Source: Omphalotus guepiniiformis (lineage: Eukaryota; Basidiomycota; Agaricomycetes; Agaricales; Omphalotaceae). From it: 64,000 nt of DNA. Location of the stretch: contig JAQOOI010000047.1 in assembly GCA_028554645.1 (NCBI GenBank), forward strand, positions 124,001-188,000. Reading direction: 5' to 3'. This document shows positions 27,595 to 39,205 of the stretch, one piece after another; position 1 is the first letter of the stretch, and every line of letters begins with the position of its first letter. Under the pieces are notes generated by a model. That model was not told where the DNA came from. It saw only the letters and a list, made by a program, of their open reading frames with translations, and searched no databases. A program made the translations under genes and the position numbers.

Positions 27595-28709
27595 GGTGAG
27601 GCATCACAAGAACATATCATAAATTCTGCGCGTAAGAATCCATGTACAGTATCAGGGAGTACAAATGCTTTTCGAAAGTTCCATGTTTGCTTGATTGTAT
27701 TGTTTTCTTTGACTGTGGTCCTGGACCGTTGAAGCACTCGGAATAAGAAGGCGGGAATATCGGAGAATCCCGGGTCATTGGTCATCCCGCGCCCGCACGT
27801 GATATCTGCGTTGTCACACAAAGAGCATACAATCACAAAAAGTATTCGTCGCACCTGCGTCCAACCTACTACTACTACCTTGCAAGTGTTTCGCGTCGCG
27901 CAAATCTTCATCTTATTTGTCAAAATAGAGAATCTTCAAAAAGCTCCCGAAGCATATCATGGTCAAGGCATCTCATTGCGGCGATCTAACTTCTCGCGCT
28001 TGACATATTCAATCCGGACCGCGCCAACTTCAAGCTCAAGCTGCACAGTGTTCGGATTGAGGAAGTTGGTGAGAGTCAGTGTAGATGCACAGCTACGGGT
28101 CCAAGTAGAGTGCTTGTGCTCGGCTCAGGTGGGTGGAAATATGCGGTAGGGCGTCTCCAATGTCCTGCAAGCGCTCGGCACTGATATTTTTCATCTCTTT
28201 CCGAAGGAAAACCATATGCTTCCTCTGTCACGGTCTCTCTCTCTCGGAAAGTGGCTGAGAAGACACATTTCAATCACAATCAATCGATGGGATGGTCGAC
28301 ACGTACACTGCCTAAGAGATAAGTAGATGGAGATCCTGTGGAACACACTGGTCTTGCAGTCGAGAAGAACCTGCGTCAGGTTGTTAGGCCATTGTCCGAA
28401 TCCATATGTACAAGTTCGGTACCCTGGATTAGCGCAATGCTTCCTGTCCTTTAGACCCGCCCTTGACTCAATTACAACCAGTGTGTTGAGTACAATTGAT
28501 ACCCACTTGCATCTTTGATTCAAACCCGCCTCTTTGATAAGACCCATTCTGCTCTGATTAAAACCCGCCTTCATCAATAGCTCTTTCTACCGCTGGGTCT
28601 CGTATCATGACGTGTAAAATGTGCATGCAAAAAAAACTCAAAATAGATGAAGGTATATAACTGCAAGCACCTGGCATGAAAACATGCTAACTGAACAGGC
28701 TGAGTGACC
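27595..28709. other. Intergenic, no gene recognised
   Basis: Contains repeated ACCCGCC words near 28455-28570 (three copies with AAACCCGCCT-like context) upstream of the ketosynthase gene. Nothing else is recognisable. Confidence 0.4.
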
Positions 28710-30100
28710 ATGGTTAAGGCACCGATTGCTATTGTACGCTCTCAGTATCTCGCTTTCATTCTCGCAGCCCTTTCTGATGTTTCCTTCCGTTGTAGATTGG
28801 TATTGCAACTGAATTACCGAGTGGCGAACACTCCACGGACACTCTTGGTCATGATGAGTTCTACGAGTTCATCATGGCACAAAAGGAGTCGTACGAGAAG
28901 ATTCCCGCTGAACGTTTAAACATCGAAGAGTAGGCTCTGTCTTACAGCATGTTACCAGATACTGATTGTTACATCCCAGATGGCAAGGCAAAGGCTTGGG
29001 GAAGATCATCACCTCTCACGGGTCGTTCATGAAGAACATTGGTCTCTTCGATCCCACTGAGTTTGGAATTGCCGCCAAAGATGCTCGTGCTATGGGCGTG
29101 AGCACTAGAAAACTCATCGAGCTCAGTTTCCTTGCTTTGCTCGACTCCGGAATAGATTATCGCGGAAAGAACGTCAGATGTTATGCGTCTGGAACGGCAT
29201 TTGACATTCAGTCTGTTGCAGATCCGGTGAGTGTTACGTTTTTGAGACCTGCGTTGCTTCACTGAAATTCCTCTCATGTAGGATGAAATGGAACCCAAAG
29301 GTTCCCTGGCCGGAGTTCCTTGCATGATAGCTAACAAGATTTCTTATCATTTAGACCTCCGAGGTCCCTCTATCCCGGTGGACACGGCATGTAGCTCTAC
29401 TGGGGTTGCTACTCATCTGGTGGTGCAAGCCATCAGAGGCAAGGACTGCGACATTGCCGTTGTTGCGGGATGCCAACTCAACTTGCGGCGAGTTCTCCAT
29501 CTGTGAACTGTGGAAGAATAAAGCATTGAGTACAGTGACTGACAGTGCATCCGACTTTTCTCTTTACACTCAAACTTCTATCTTGTCGCCCGACGGCAAG
29601 TGCAAGCCTTTCGATGCGGGTGGAAACGGGTGGGTGAACTGATGATATTCTCTGATAACAGTAATACTCAAAGTTGCGAATAGATTTGGACGTGCTGAAG
29701 GAGCTGCTGTCATTGTATTGAAACGTTTAGATGAGGCGATCAAGGATAAAGATCATATCTACGGAACTGTATGTTGAGTCCAGACATTCACAACGTCTCA
29801 AATGAACTAAAATGTCGAAAATGCTATGTCATAGATCCTTGGAACTGGTGTCTCTAGCTGTGGTTCTTTGGCCCCAGTGAATGCACCCGTTGCGGAAGCG
29901 CAAGTCGATGCTATGGAGCGTGCTTTTATTGGCATCGGCAGAACCCCGGGGGATGTTGATTATGTGGAAGTTCACGGAACAGGTAACAGTTGATGTTCAT
30001 CATACCGCAATAACTTCCTCATTTCTGATTTTTGAGATTAGGTACTGCTGCTGGAGATCCCACCAAAGCTAACTGGGTAGGTGAAAAGTTTGCCCGATGA
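28710..30100 (+). pseudogene. Polyketide synthase, N-terminal ketosynthase fragment
   Basis: The gene starts ATG at 28710 and reads through about seven short exons into a beta-ketoacyl synthase N-terminal half (start IGIATELPSG, then LGHDEFYEFI). The active-site cysteine is in VDTACSS and the first catalytic histidine in VEVHGTGT. The family continues after ...NWVGEKFAR with a second histidine region (NIGH-type), acyltransferase and ACP domains. Here the frame meets TGA at 30098-30100 exactly where a 164-bp tandem duplication begins, and none of the rest occurs in the window. One intron, after NLR, appears to use a GC donor (GCGAGT). The fragment cannot make polyketide alone. It is probably a synthase truncated by the mobile DNA to its right. 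Its family is the fungal iterative type I synthases or hybrids; the product class cannot be told. Confidence 0.82.
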
Positions 30101-30427
30101 TGTGCTTGGTATGGGGTATGAATGAGAAGAAGTGCTAACTACTCGAATGAATCTATCAAGCACTCAAAACACACACACAACACACAAAGACTTTTAAGTT
30201 CGTGGGGTTTGGGGGACTAACAAACTCTGTGAAGCGAATAAGGTTGTTGTAAGAGGAACGCTGATGTGCTTGGTATGGGGTATGAATGAGAAGAAGTGCT
30301 AACTAACTCGAATGAATCTATCAAGCACTCAAAACACACACACAACACACAAAGACTTTTAAGTTCGTGGGGTTTGGGGGACTAACAAACTCTGTGAAGC
30401 GAATAAGGTTGTTGTAAGAGGAACGCG
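30099..30427. repeat. Tandem duplication of 164-165 bp, two copies
   Basis: Unit 1 starts at 30099 (GATGTGCTTGGTATGGGG) and unit 2 at 30263. They are nearly identical; unit 2 has one extra base in CTAACTAACTCG. Near-identity implies a recent event. It sits precisely at the break of the ketosynthase gene and at the left end of the CGCG-rich block, so it may mark an insertion or rearrangement junction. Confidence 0.9.
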
Positions 30428-31945
30428 GAGACACAGTCAAAACCGACGCGGCACAGATAACTCTATGCTACACACCACTCAAACGAACTAACGCGTAACT
30501 TTAACAAATCACCGCGACCAGTGACTACAAACGATACAACAACCAGACGATTGTTGGGAGATGCCAGACGACTTCTCACTTAGTGGAGTTGGGTATAGGA
30601 GGATTTCAGAACTGCCAGACGACGAGTTCAACGAGTGACCAGACGATCCACTCTTATTCGCACTACACACACAGGCTCCGCGGTACCAGACGATCCCGCT
30701 TGTAAACACTTAGGCACACTGACTTATGAACTAACGCGACGGTTAACACTTTAAAACTTCTAATCACTCAGAGGGACTTAAGCTTTTCCACACACAAATG
30801 CTATTAGCTCTATGGGGGGCTCGGGAACCTGTCCTTCCTTGCCCAGGTTCTATTTCTTATATACAGTATTTCTATTTACATAGTACAAACAAATGTCGCG
30901 ATACTTGACAGTTATGAGATATATGGTGCATATGGTGCACCGCGTAGGGTAGGGATGAAGTATAGTACGCGGTAACAGGGTATCCTATATCGGTTTATAA
31001 TCTTGCCGCTTTTAGAAAGTATCGCGGTAGTTCGCTAACACTGTGTCTCCTTACGTGTTCTACTTCCGCGTCGTCGGAAGTACTTCGTGTTACATCGTAC
31101 GTCTAGACCCTTCTGTGGCTCAACAGTGGTCATTAGATATGACTAGTGCACGGAGCTACTGCTACCTGGTTTCTAAGTCTGGCCTTCTGAGTAGTGCCGC
31201 GGTACTTCGTTACCTACGCGTTGGTTTATACAGTATTGGGGCCATCAAGTTATACACGTCGGACCTTAGAACAAGTGCCGCGACGCTTTACTTGAGTGTA
31301 TACTTAGGTAATACCTACACTGAGAAGACCCATTTAGTGCCGTTCTACAGTCTTGTACACCTTTGTACACATATACTAGTGGTTGAATGTGCGTAATACA
31401 CCGCGTAACTTAGGACTATACAGTGTACTTAGTAGGTTTGTACTGGAGTGATCAATCCCGCGAGGCCAAAAATGGTAGTGGTATTCCTGCGGTCGTATCA
31501 TCTCCCCCTGACTAAAATATCGACTGTCCCAGTCGCTGGGGTCCTACTCAGGGTCTATCCTGGAAAGGCGCATCAACCTCCCTTTTCTGGATATCACAAA
31601 CTTCTTTCTGACCCATGTAGCGCTCTCCCTTCTTCTTGTCACATCACATTCCATCACGTTGCCTTATTGGTAAATCGCCGCGTCTCTTCATTCCTCATCG
31701 TCCGGTTACGTTAGTTCCCGGACATACCGGTTATTCAGTTAATGAATTGCCATCGCTTCTTTGTCAAAGCTGTATGTCGTACCCTGAATAAGTGTGTAAT
31801 ACATCAAACTCTTGCTCTCGCGTCTTCTAGGAATGGAACTTGATACTGGCACCAATCTGAGGACCCCATCGCCGCGAGGTGTATATAACCTTCAGTGCCC
31901 GGGTGTCGAACTTCAACTTTTTGCTCCCTCTTTCATCACTGGTTT
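30428..31945. other. Non-coding left part of the CGCG-rich element
   Basis: Words such as ACCGCGTAACTT, GTGCCGCGGTAC and TAGTGCCGCG recur. A 117-codon open frame at 31043-31396 has poor protein-like composition and is probably not a gene. Four ACCAGACGA words occur at 30518-30690. This could be an LTR or subterminal region of the element. Confidence 0.4.
31882..31888 (+). promoter_or_regulatory. TATA box of the Zn2Cys6-like gene
   Basis: TATATAA lies 58-64 bp before the ATG at 31946. Confidence 0.5.
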
Positions 31946-34255
31946 ATGCCCATCAAAGCTGAACCCCTTGACTATAATTCTTTAATAGTAAGTGTCGCGG
32001 CCGCTCTTGGTGATCCCTTTCTTAACTTCCTTGGACAGGCTTTTTCACCCACACCTTCGGAGACTAAATCTATCATGCCCTCTCCTCGACCTTCAAACTC
32101 TCGCCCTCACAAACGACAACGCCGCGAGGCAGCCCCAGCACCTCTTCCTGGAATGTCGGAGCCTAACTCACAGCAGTCTATATCTGCTGCGGAGTTCGCT
32201 CTGCTTCAATACATCCATAGCGGGCAACTGGCTGTCCAACCGACTGTGATTCCTACTTCCGCGGCGGCTTTGCCTTCACTCGCTTCGTCTTCGCGTCGTA
32301 CTCCATCGCCTCCTCCTGCGGAGTCTCGTTCACACGTTCGCCGTGAGACGCTGAGAAAACTCGCGTCCAAGCATGCTCGTTCTCGCGGTCAGACTTCTCA
32401 TTTGGTACAACAGTTTCTTGTCCCTTCTTTTACCTTATACTTTTACTTGTCTCTTGCAGCTTCGCCCTGTCACCGCGGAAGATCGGGCGCAATACGACGC
32501 TGACTTTTTGGCCTTTAAGGATGAGACCTACGATCTTAGCCCCGCGTCAGCTACTCCCGTTGCGCGTTCTCACCGCAAACATGGACATCGTCGCGTTGGT
32601 CCGGGAAAACGTCCTCCACCGTTGAACTTGGTACTATTTCTCTGTTCCTCCCTAATGCTTATTTTCTGACTTCGTCTTTTCTTAGTTCGATGATGAAGCT
32701 GTCGAGTCCGATATAGAGACTTCGTTTTCTAAGGAACGTCGTCGCGTTCTTTCTCGACGACGCGTGGACAGTGAATCTGACGCGGAGCCCACAGCTGAGG
32801 TTGTTCCTAGTGTCCCCGCGGACTCTACTTCTTTGCCCGCTACCGCTCCTACTCCCTCTGCTGGCTCTCCCTTCGTAAGTTTCTTTTACAAATTCTCCGC
32901 GACTCTTTGTTCAAAACTCTGGCTTACTTAGGCTCATTCTCGATCGCCTCCGCCGGTTGACTTATCCGCTGGCTTTGGTCAGGACATGATAGAGGTGCCG
33001 CTGCCCGTTACCCCTCGTTTACCACCTTCTCTGCGAGACGACGCGATCCCTCCTGCTCTTCTTTCCTCTGGGGTACCGGCTTCCTTTTCGCCATTAACCT
33101 CCACGACAGTCGTTCCCCCTTCTGCTGTTGCTGTTAGTCAACCGGGAGCTTCCGCGGCGCTGCCCGCGACTTCATCTCTACCTGAGGACCCAGCTCCTCC
33201 TGTAAGTCTTGCTGGTTTGCCCGTCGTCCAACACTCTTTCTAAAGGTCTTCTCCCTTTCAGGTGAAAGGCAAAGGTAAAGGTAAGAAGCGGGCCAATACC
33301 AAACCCGCGGCTACTACTATTCAAGAGGAGGGCCGATTCCTCACTCCTCCTCCTCAAATGGGTGATCCCGCGGACAATCGTCGATTTCTACGCGAAGTGG
33401 AGGGGTATCCTCAATACTGGTACGACCATGTTTTCCCCGCGGCAGCGAAGATGGGCGCTGCAATTCCTCGCGACTCCTTGCCTATCACCAAGGGAAGTAA
33501 AGCCTCCGCGGCTCCTTCCTCTTCTCACGGCAACTTCGAGGCAGGTGTGCGGTGGTTTCAGCCTAACGAGGCTCCTTCTGCGCAAGCAATCAATTTCGAT
33601 TTCCCTGGTCTATTGCCGCCCCTGATGACTTCTCATATCAAAATGTTTCAATCCGTGGCCAAGAGCGTCAATCTGGTACGTGATCTAGCTTCCTGTACCG
33701 CGGCACTTTATTCTGACTTTCTACTTTTCGTTGCTAGCCTTCTCTTCGGTGCAGCTCTTGCGTCGTTCATGGCAAACCTTGTGTCTTCGTGGCACCTGGC
33801 GAGTCCTGTAACGAGTGCTTGAGTAAGAAGGACTCGGCTTGTACATTTCGCTACGGTATACGGAAGATCGCGCTCGAAGATGATGCAATGCACAACCGCG
33901 GCCTCTTCTCTGTTCGCCGTATGTATTTCTTTCTTTTGCTTGCTTTTCTCCTCCTAACTTCTAGTTTTCAGATGCTCTATCTCTTCAACACGAGGCCGCG
34001 ACGCTTTTTGAAGACCTGGATCATATTGCCAAAGCGATGCATGGGGTTCAGCGTAAGGCGGAAGGCAAGGTCGCGGAGCTCGTCGACATTATTGCTGCGG
34101 GGTATTTTAATTTTGGCAAAGATTACCTGGCCCAGCTTCGACTTAGCGGGGACTTGGCCAAGGTGATTATTGATGAACAAATTCAACCCAAAATCGACGC
34201 GGGGGAGCTTTCCTCCATAAACCCGGATTCTCTTCACCATGCATATCAGAACTAG
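31946..34255 (+). CDS. Element-associated protein with a Zn2Cys6-like cysteine cluster
   Basis: Eight exons: 31946-31987, 32039-32404, 32460-32630, 32686-32874, 32932-33201, 33262-33675, 33738-33918 and 33972-34255, giving 638 aa. Six of the seven introns are phase 0. The N-terminal 400 residues are Ser/Pro/Arg-rich and low-complexity with basic patches (KGKGKGKKRAN). A more ordered region follows (GYPQYWYDHVFPAA...). Next is a cysteine cluster, CSSCVVHGKPC...CNECLSKKDSAC, spaced C-x2-C-x6-C-x8-C-x2-C-x7-C. This matches fungal Zn2Cys6 spacing, although it sits near the C-terminus, about 140 residues from the end. A helical tail closes the protein. Similar proteins recur in agaricomycete genomes; I do not know their role. 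A DNA-binding or Gag-like nucleic-acid role is an inference. Confidence 0.75.
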
Positions 34256-34732
34256 TGATCACTGCATGCGTTCATCGTTCTTGTCCAGGCCCCGCGGTAA
34301 TAAAAGCTTTTAGTATCGTAGTATTGTCATATCGCGGATCCTGTATATTCTTTGTTACATGAAAATCATCACTGCTTTTGTTTCATGGAGATTGAATCTT
34401 TAAGCTGTATGACACTTTCTTTGTTATATAAGATTTTTCAGAATTCAAGCGATCCTACGCGGCACTTAACTCTACGCGGTACATTCGAGCGATCCTTACG
34501 CGGTACTTTTCTACTCCTGTGACCCTTCCCCATCTTTGAAATTGCAACTGTCCCCAGTTGTCTTGAACACTCGTGTCCTTTGGTAAAGTACCATATGGTC
34601 CGCCGCGTCCACTTTGAAAGTAAGTATCGCGGACTTAGAATTCTACACTGACAAGTTTCCTCGTAGTCATGACTGCCCTGGCCTGGTATAAAAGGCCCTC
34701 CAAACCCTAAGTTCTTCCTATCGGATTCACTT
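34256..34732. other. Spacer between the two accessory genes
   Basis: Includes three TACGCGG(C/T)AC words within 60 bp (34453-34503) and a TATA box of the next gene. No gene is present. Confidence 0.5.
34687..34694 (+). promoter_or_regulatory. TATA box of the second accessory gene
   Basis: TATAAAAG lies 39-46 bp upstream of the ATG at 34733. Confidence 0.6.
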
Positions 34733-36171
34733 ATGTCTACTGATACTTCTTCTGTTGACGTCCAGTTTCTCGTGGAAGAGGTAGCACCTCTTTATAAGTC
34801 GTTTAGCGAGCGTCGAGCCAAACGTGGTGCTGACGATGCTAATCGCGTCGCGATGTCTTGTGCACAAAAACTCGTAAGTTTCCTACTGCGCTGACTCCCT
34901 TCCCGTGCCTTACTTCGCTCTTTTTAGCTCGAGCTCTGGAAAGCTCACCCTGATGCCGCGCTGGCTAACGCTGACATTCGTACTTTCACTCTGTTCTTCT
35001 TTGAACAACTGCCGCGGGACCCAGTTACCGCGAAGTATACACCAACTCATCATTTACTTGGTCCGTACCGCGGTAAATGTGTTCAGTTTGGTAAACCCAA
35101 GGAGGTTCCCAAAGTCGCCGCGGCTGCTCCTGTTCCAACTGCTGTAACCCCAGTGCCCGTCAAAGGCAAAGGTCGCGTTCGTACTAGCCGCCGCGTAAGT
35201 AATCAGTTCTTTTTCTTGAATAACCACTGGTACTAAAACTTTTTCCTAGATTCGCAAGCGTATTGCATCCCAAGCTCGTATTGATAGTAGTGACGAGGAG
35301 GTTGACGACGACGCGGCGGGTAGCGATATTGCTATGGGTGACGATGAATCCCCCTCTATTGCAGATTCCACTACTAATACCACGGTAGGTCGCCACCCTA
35401 CCCCGAGCCAGCTTGCTCTGTTGCTAAAACTATGTACCTCGCTTCAGACTCTCGACCTCGCAGCAGTTGAAGAAGTTACCCGCGTTGCCCCCTTTACTCC
35501 AAAGGTTGAGCCTAGCGTCGCGGCAGTTAAAAGGGTACGACCACCATTCCTTCTCCCAATGTTATTCTGACTTAACGTTCCTTTCATAGCCTCACGCGTC
35601 GACTAATCACCCCGTAAGATATCTCCACTTTTCTGAGATACCACGCATGCTTATTACTTCACGGCAATACCTTAAGGCCGTTGCCGCGGTGGATAAGAGT
35701 ACCATCAATCCTCCTGCCAAGAAAGCTAAAATGGAGGTGGTTAGTGTCGCGGCAGCTCCTCCTACTTGGGCGCACAACTTCTCTATGCTCGATCCACCTC
35801 TGGCACCCCCTAGTACGTGTCACGTTTTCATACTGCCGCTAGCGACTTTTCAACTAACCTATCTTTTGGTAGACCCTGTCTCCACTTTCTCTAACTCGAT
35901 TGTGCAGTCACTCGTTGATCGTGCCAATCTCGCGGTGCTCGAACCCGTTAGTGGGCCTACTGATCGTAGCCTCACCATGCTGGAGTTCGAGACTCGCTCT
36001 AAACTTATCGCGGTCAACCATCAGATCAGTCTCCAGCTCCAAATGCGGGATTTGCTGATGAAGAGCTACCAGAGCATCGCGTCGCAGCAGAAGGAGCTGG
36101 TTAATAAAACTAACGTTCCCCTTATCGATATGACTGGCGACGAAGATATGCCCTCCGTGACTGATACTTGA
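34733..36171 (+). CDS. Element-associated protein ending in a SUMO-interaction-like motif
   Basis: Multi-exon gene. Exons 34733-34873, 34928-35194 and one starting at 35250 are clear. Further short introns lie near 35534-35589, 35612-35679 and 35829-35871, with a possible in-frame intron at 35384-35446 that would keep the frame either way. The N-terminus is helical and charged (VQFLVEEVAPLYKSFSERRAKRG). The middle is acidic (DSSDEEVDDDAAGSD) with basic patches (KGKGRVRTSRR, KKAKMEVV). The C-terminus is a coiled-coil-like segment ending LIDMTGDEDM, which resembles a SUMO-interaction motif (hydrophobic core plus acidic residues). It stops 220 bp from the convergent integrase gene. I do not recognise the family. 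It may be an additional ORF of the retroelement. Confidence 0.68.
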
Positions 36172-36391
36172 ACTGCTTCTGGAACTTTTCTTGTGCTTCC
36201 GCGACACTTTTTAATCTTCTTGTCGTGACTAGAGGTACCGCGTAACTTTCCGTTTCCCTTCCGCACTTGTATTCAACTATCGCGTAAACTTATTTATTTC
36301 CAATTTGTCGCGTATATTTCAACATAACACGTACAGATCATACACTCGTTTTTATAATAAAACTGCCATGTGGCCCTATCTCTTGAGTGAT

Positions 36392-38239
36392 TTACTGAAA
36401 GATCTTCGGCTTCGATATCCAGTGCTTCGCGTCGTATACTGAAACGTCCGCGTGAATTTCACCATCTAGGTCCGCTTGATCGTGTTCTACGGATAAATCT
36501 TCTTCTTCTTCTTCTAGACCTTGTTCAATTCTCAACAAGCCATCTTCAGACAAACCAATCAGCTCACTTAGGTTCTCGGGGAGTTCAATGTGCGACCGTG
36601 GCCAATATGGAATTACGCGGAAGGCTCCAATTTTATTCTGGAACACCGCACCATTTAGGTCTGCCACAATGTAACTGCCACCTGTGGTACGCCTGAGTAC
36701 TACCATAGGTCCTAAATAGCGCGGCTTTGTTTTAGAGTTCAAAGATTTTTCAATCTGAGTATTCCTAACTAAGACCAAACTACCTGGCTTAAACACGTAG
36801 TCTTTAATAACATACTTATACTCTTTTTCAAACCTCAACAACCGTGACCTTTTCTCACGTGTTACGCGTTCCCGCAATTCAACTATGTGCTTCGCGTGCT
36901 TAGCTAATGCTTTCGCCCGTAGTCCAATTAGTTCCGCGTCACTTATGAAATGATCAGGATATTCTACAAGCCATGTTGCCTCAACGATATCAAAAGGTAG
37001 CGAGGGGTGCGCACCAGTTACTGCGAAGAATGGGGAGCACCCAAATCTCTTTCTTATGGTACACCTATCAGCCCACATTACTAAGTAGAAATAGTAAAAC
37101 CATTTTGAATCGTCACCTCCTGCGGCCTTTATGAGACTGTGTCGCACATCATAATGCGCGTGTTCCACGATACCGTTGGCTTGGGAGTTATAAGGTGATA
37201 TGCGAATACCGCGTACGCCATATTTCTTCTCTAACCATTCCAACGCCTTTAGAAAAGGTCCGCCATTATCTGTAACTATCTCTATAAGACAGCCCCAGCG
37301 GCAGATAATTTCTTCCCATAACCACTGCCCAATCGCTCTTGCGGACTCTGCTTTCAACGGTCTTCCTTCCATCCAGCCGGTTAACGCGCACCTACCATGT
37401 ACAATCAGCTTGTAGCCATTCGACGCCGGCATATACATGGTGTCAGCGTGAATTTTCTGAAAGATTGACGGTGTCTTCGTCTCGGTAGGAGGAATCCTGA
37501 TCTTTGTCTTTTGTCTTACTTGGCACGTATGACAGGTCTTCACATACTCATAGATGTCTTTCTCCATTTCAGGCCACCAAAAGCGTTCCATAAGTAAGGA
37601 TTTAGTAGCGAAGAAGCCGCGGTGCCCCAGACTATCATGACAAGTATGGATCATGGCGACGCGACGCGACTTCTCAACTACCAGCTTATGTTTTGCCTCA
37701 ATTCCACGTCGATAGAGTTTTCCGTCTTGTATAAAGAAGTTCCGCGCTAACCTTAAAAAGTTCTTGAAGCGTTTGTTATTCTCATAGCCTACAGGCCTCT
37801 TAGAAGTGTCTGTTAGCCATTTGAAAACCTCCGCGACTGTTTTATCTTGGTTTACCGCTCCCTTCGATCGCTTAGACTCATCATACTCTGTTTCGTCAAT
37901 ATGCTCTGGTGGCTCCTCGAGTTCTGGTACTTCACTAGCCAAGTTCGCGGCTACAAACTGTTTTACTTCTGGTATGTCGCGGAACTCTCGTTCTTGCTTA
38001 TAAGCACGCGTCAATTCTTCCTTAAAGTCGTCTACCGACGCGGCTAAACCAGTCATATAATTACTTTTCCATTCCTCTTTCTCATCAACTAATACTTGCG
38101 CGTAACCATGCTTAGAGTCAATCTTATCTACAAACTCCTCTAATTTATAGGGTTCTTGAACTTCACCATCTTCAGGATTGTCATACTCATCGTCTCCTAC
38201 TTGCTTATCCCGCCGTGATAGTCCATCAGGTCCGTGAAC
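36392..38239 (-). pseudogene. Ty3/gypsy-type integrase with RNase H remnant (reverse transcriptase missing)
   Basis: One open frame of 615 aa enters at a splice-acceptor-like CCCTAACAG at 38240. It begins VHGPDGLSRR, the end of an RNase H/connection region. It then shows the H2C2 zinc finger (H..HDSLGHRG...CHTCQ) and the DDE integrase core: D in HADTMY, D in VTDNGG, E in GIVEHAH. A charged tail follows, without a chromodomain. No protease or reverse transcriptase lies within the next 1.2 kb to the right, where minisatellite DNA is found instead. So this is a 3' portion of a pol gene, or an independently spliced integrase exon. The integrase frame itself has no stop. Transcription is towards the two + strand accessory genes. 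Confidence 0.85.
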
Positions 38240-38424
38240 CTGTTAGGGAACAGAAGGTAAGGGTTAGTTACTCTGATCCACAGTATGGGGGTTGGGGGCT
38301 AAGTTGTATTAATTGAGAATCTACTCAAAGAACACAATGTAGAGATGAGCTGAAGTGATAATCTATATCACAGAGAAAGGAAATGTAAGGAGTGATGTCT
38401 CAGATATCACTAGAAAGGTAGGTT
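38240..38424 (-). other. Sequence upstream of the integrase exon
   Basis: If the acceptor at 38240 is used, this is intron; otherwise it is spacer. No coding continuation towards a reverse transcriptase can be read. Confidence 0.4.
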
Positions 38425-38785
38425 TCACTTGGAAATGCTTCAAGTGAGAACAGGAAATTTGATTACTGGAAATGCTTTAGTAACCAAGGGAATCTAGATA
38501 CTTCAAGTAGTCTAAGGATGGAATGAACAACTGGAAATGCTTCAGTTATTCAAAGAGAAAGCCTGGAAATGCTTCAGACAATCAAGGGAAATACTGCTGG
38601 AAATGCTTCAGCAATACTTAAGAAAAGACACTGGAAATGCTTCAATGCCTTGGAGAATATCTGGAAATGCTTCAGATAATCAAAGGAAATACTGCTGGAA
38701 ATGCTTCAGCAATACTTAGGGAAAGACACTGGAAATGCTTCAATGCCTTAGAGGTTCAGTCACTGGGAATGCTTCAGTAGACTAG
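38425..38785. repeat. Array of about ten hairpin-type repeats with core CTGGAAATGCTTCAG
   Basis: The 15-bp core, with small variants, occurs about ten times at 30-60 bp spacing. In most copies the bases just outside the core are complementary to each other. Arms are, for example, CACTTG/CAAGTG, TTACT/AGTAA, AACTG/CAGTT, TGCTG/CAGCA (twice) and TATCTG/CAGATA. Each copy can therefore fold into a stem with a constant GAAATGCTT-like loop while the stem sequence differs. It is not a CRISPR array: spacers are not uniform and this is a eukaryotic chromosome. Confidence 0.85.
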
Positions 38786-38934
38786 AGAGAGTAAGAAGTA
38801 CTTGTATTGACAAGACAGGTTACAAAGTAGAGGTTCACAAGAAAACAATAACTAGACTAAGGTACACTAAGTTGGGTGGGGTTTATATACACAATTCTGA
38901 GTACAGATATAAAAGGAAAGTATCTACAATGAGG

Positions 38935-39205
38935 CTGCATGAGTCAGTTTGACTAGAAATGACTGTGAACATGAGTCATTCTGACTAGACATGACTCTTG
39001 AACATGAGTCACATTGACTAGGCATGATTCAAGTCACTATGAGTCTATAAGGTGACTGTATATGACTCAAGCTTCCATCAGAACTGCAGGATGACTTGTT
39101 ATGACTCATGTGCCATGGATGCTGCAGCATGACTGGTTATGACTCAAACTGCAAGCTGGAGAGGATACAGAGATCATGGGACTGAAGGGAGGCTGTACAT
39201 GACTC
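38935..39205. promoter_or_regulatory. Cluster of TGACTC/GAGTCA sites
   Basis: About eight exact TGACTC or GAGTCA words, plus near matches (TGATTC, GAGTCT), occur in 270 bp. They are mostly in CATGAGTCA or ATGACTCA context, which resembles Gcn4/AP-1-type bZIP sites. The cluster lies 5' of the - strand integrase gene. It may be an enhancer of the element, or simply a second minisatellite. Confidence 0.5.

Noticed and set aside
31043..31396. 117-codon open frame in the CGCG-rich region
   Set aside because: No ATG context, no domain and no exon partners; recurrent non-coding words pass through it.
38425..38785. CRISPR-like array
   Set aside because: Repeat spacing is irregular, flanks are complementary to each other rather than unique spacers, no Cas genes exist and the genome is eukaryotic.
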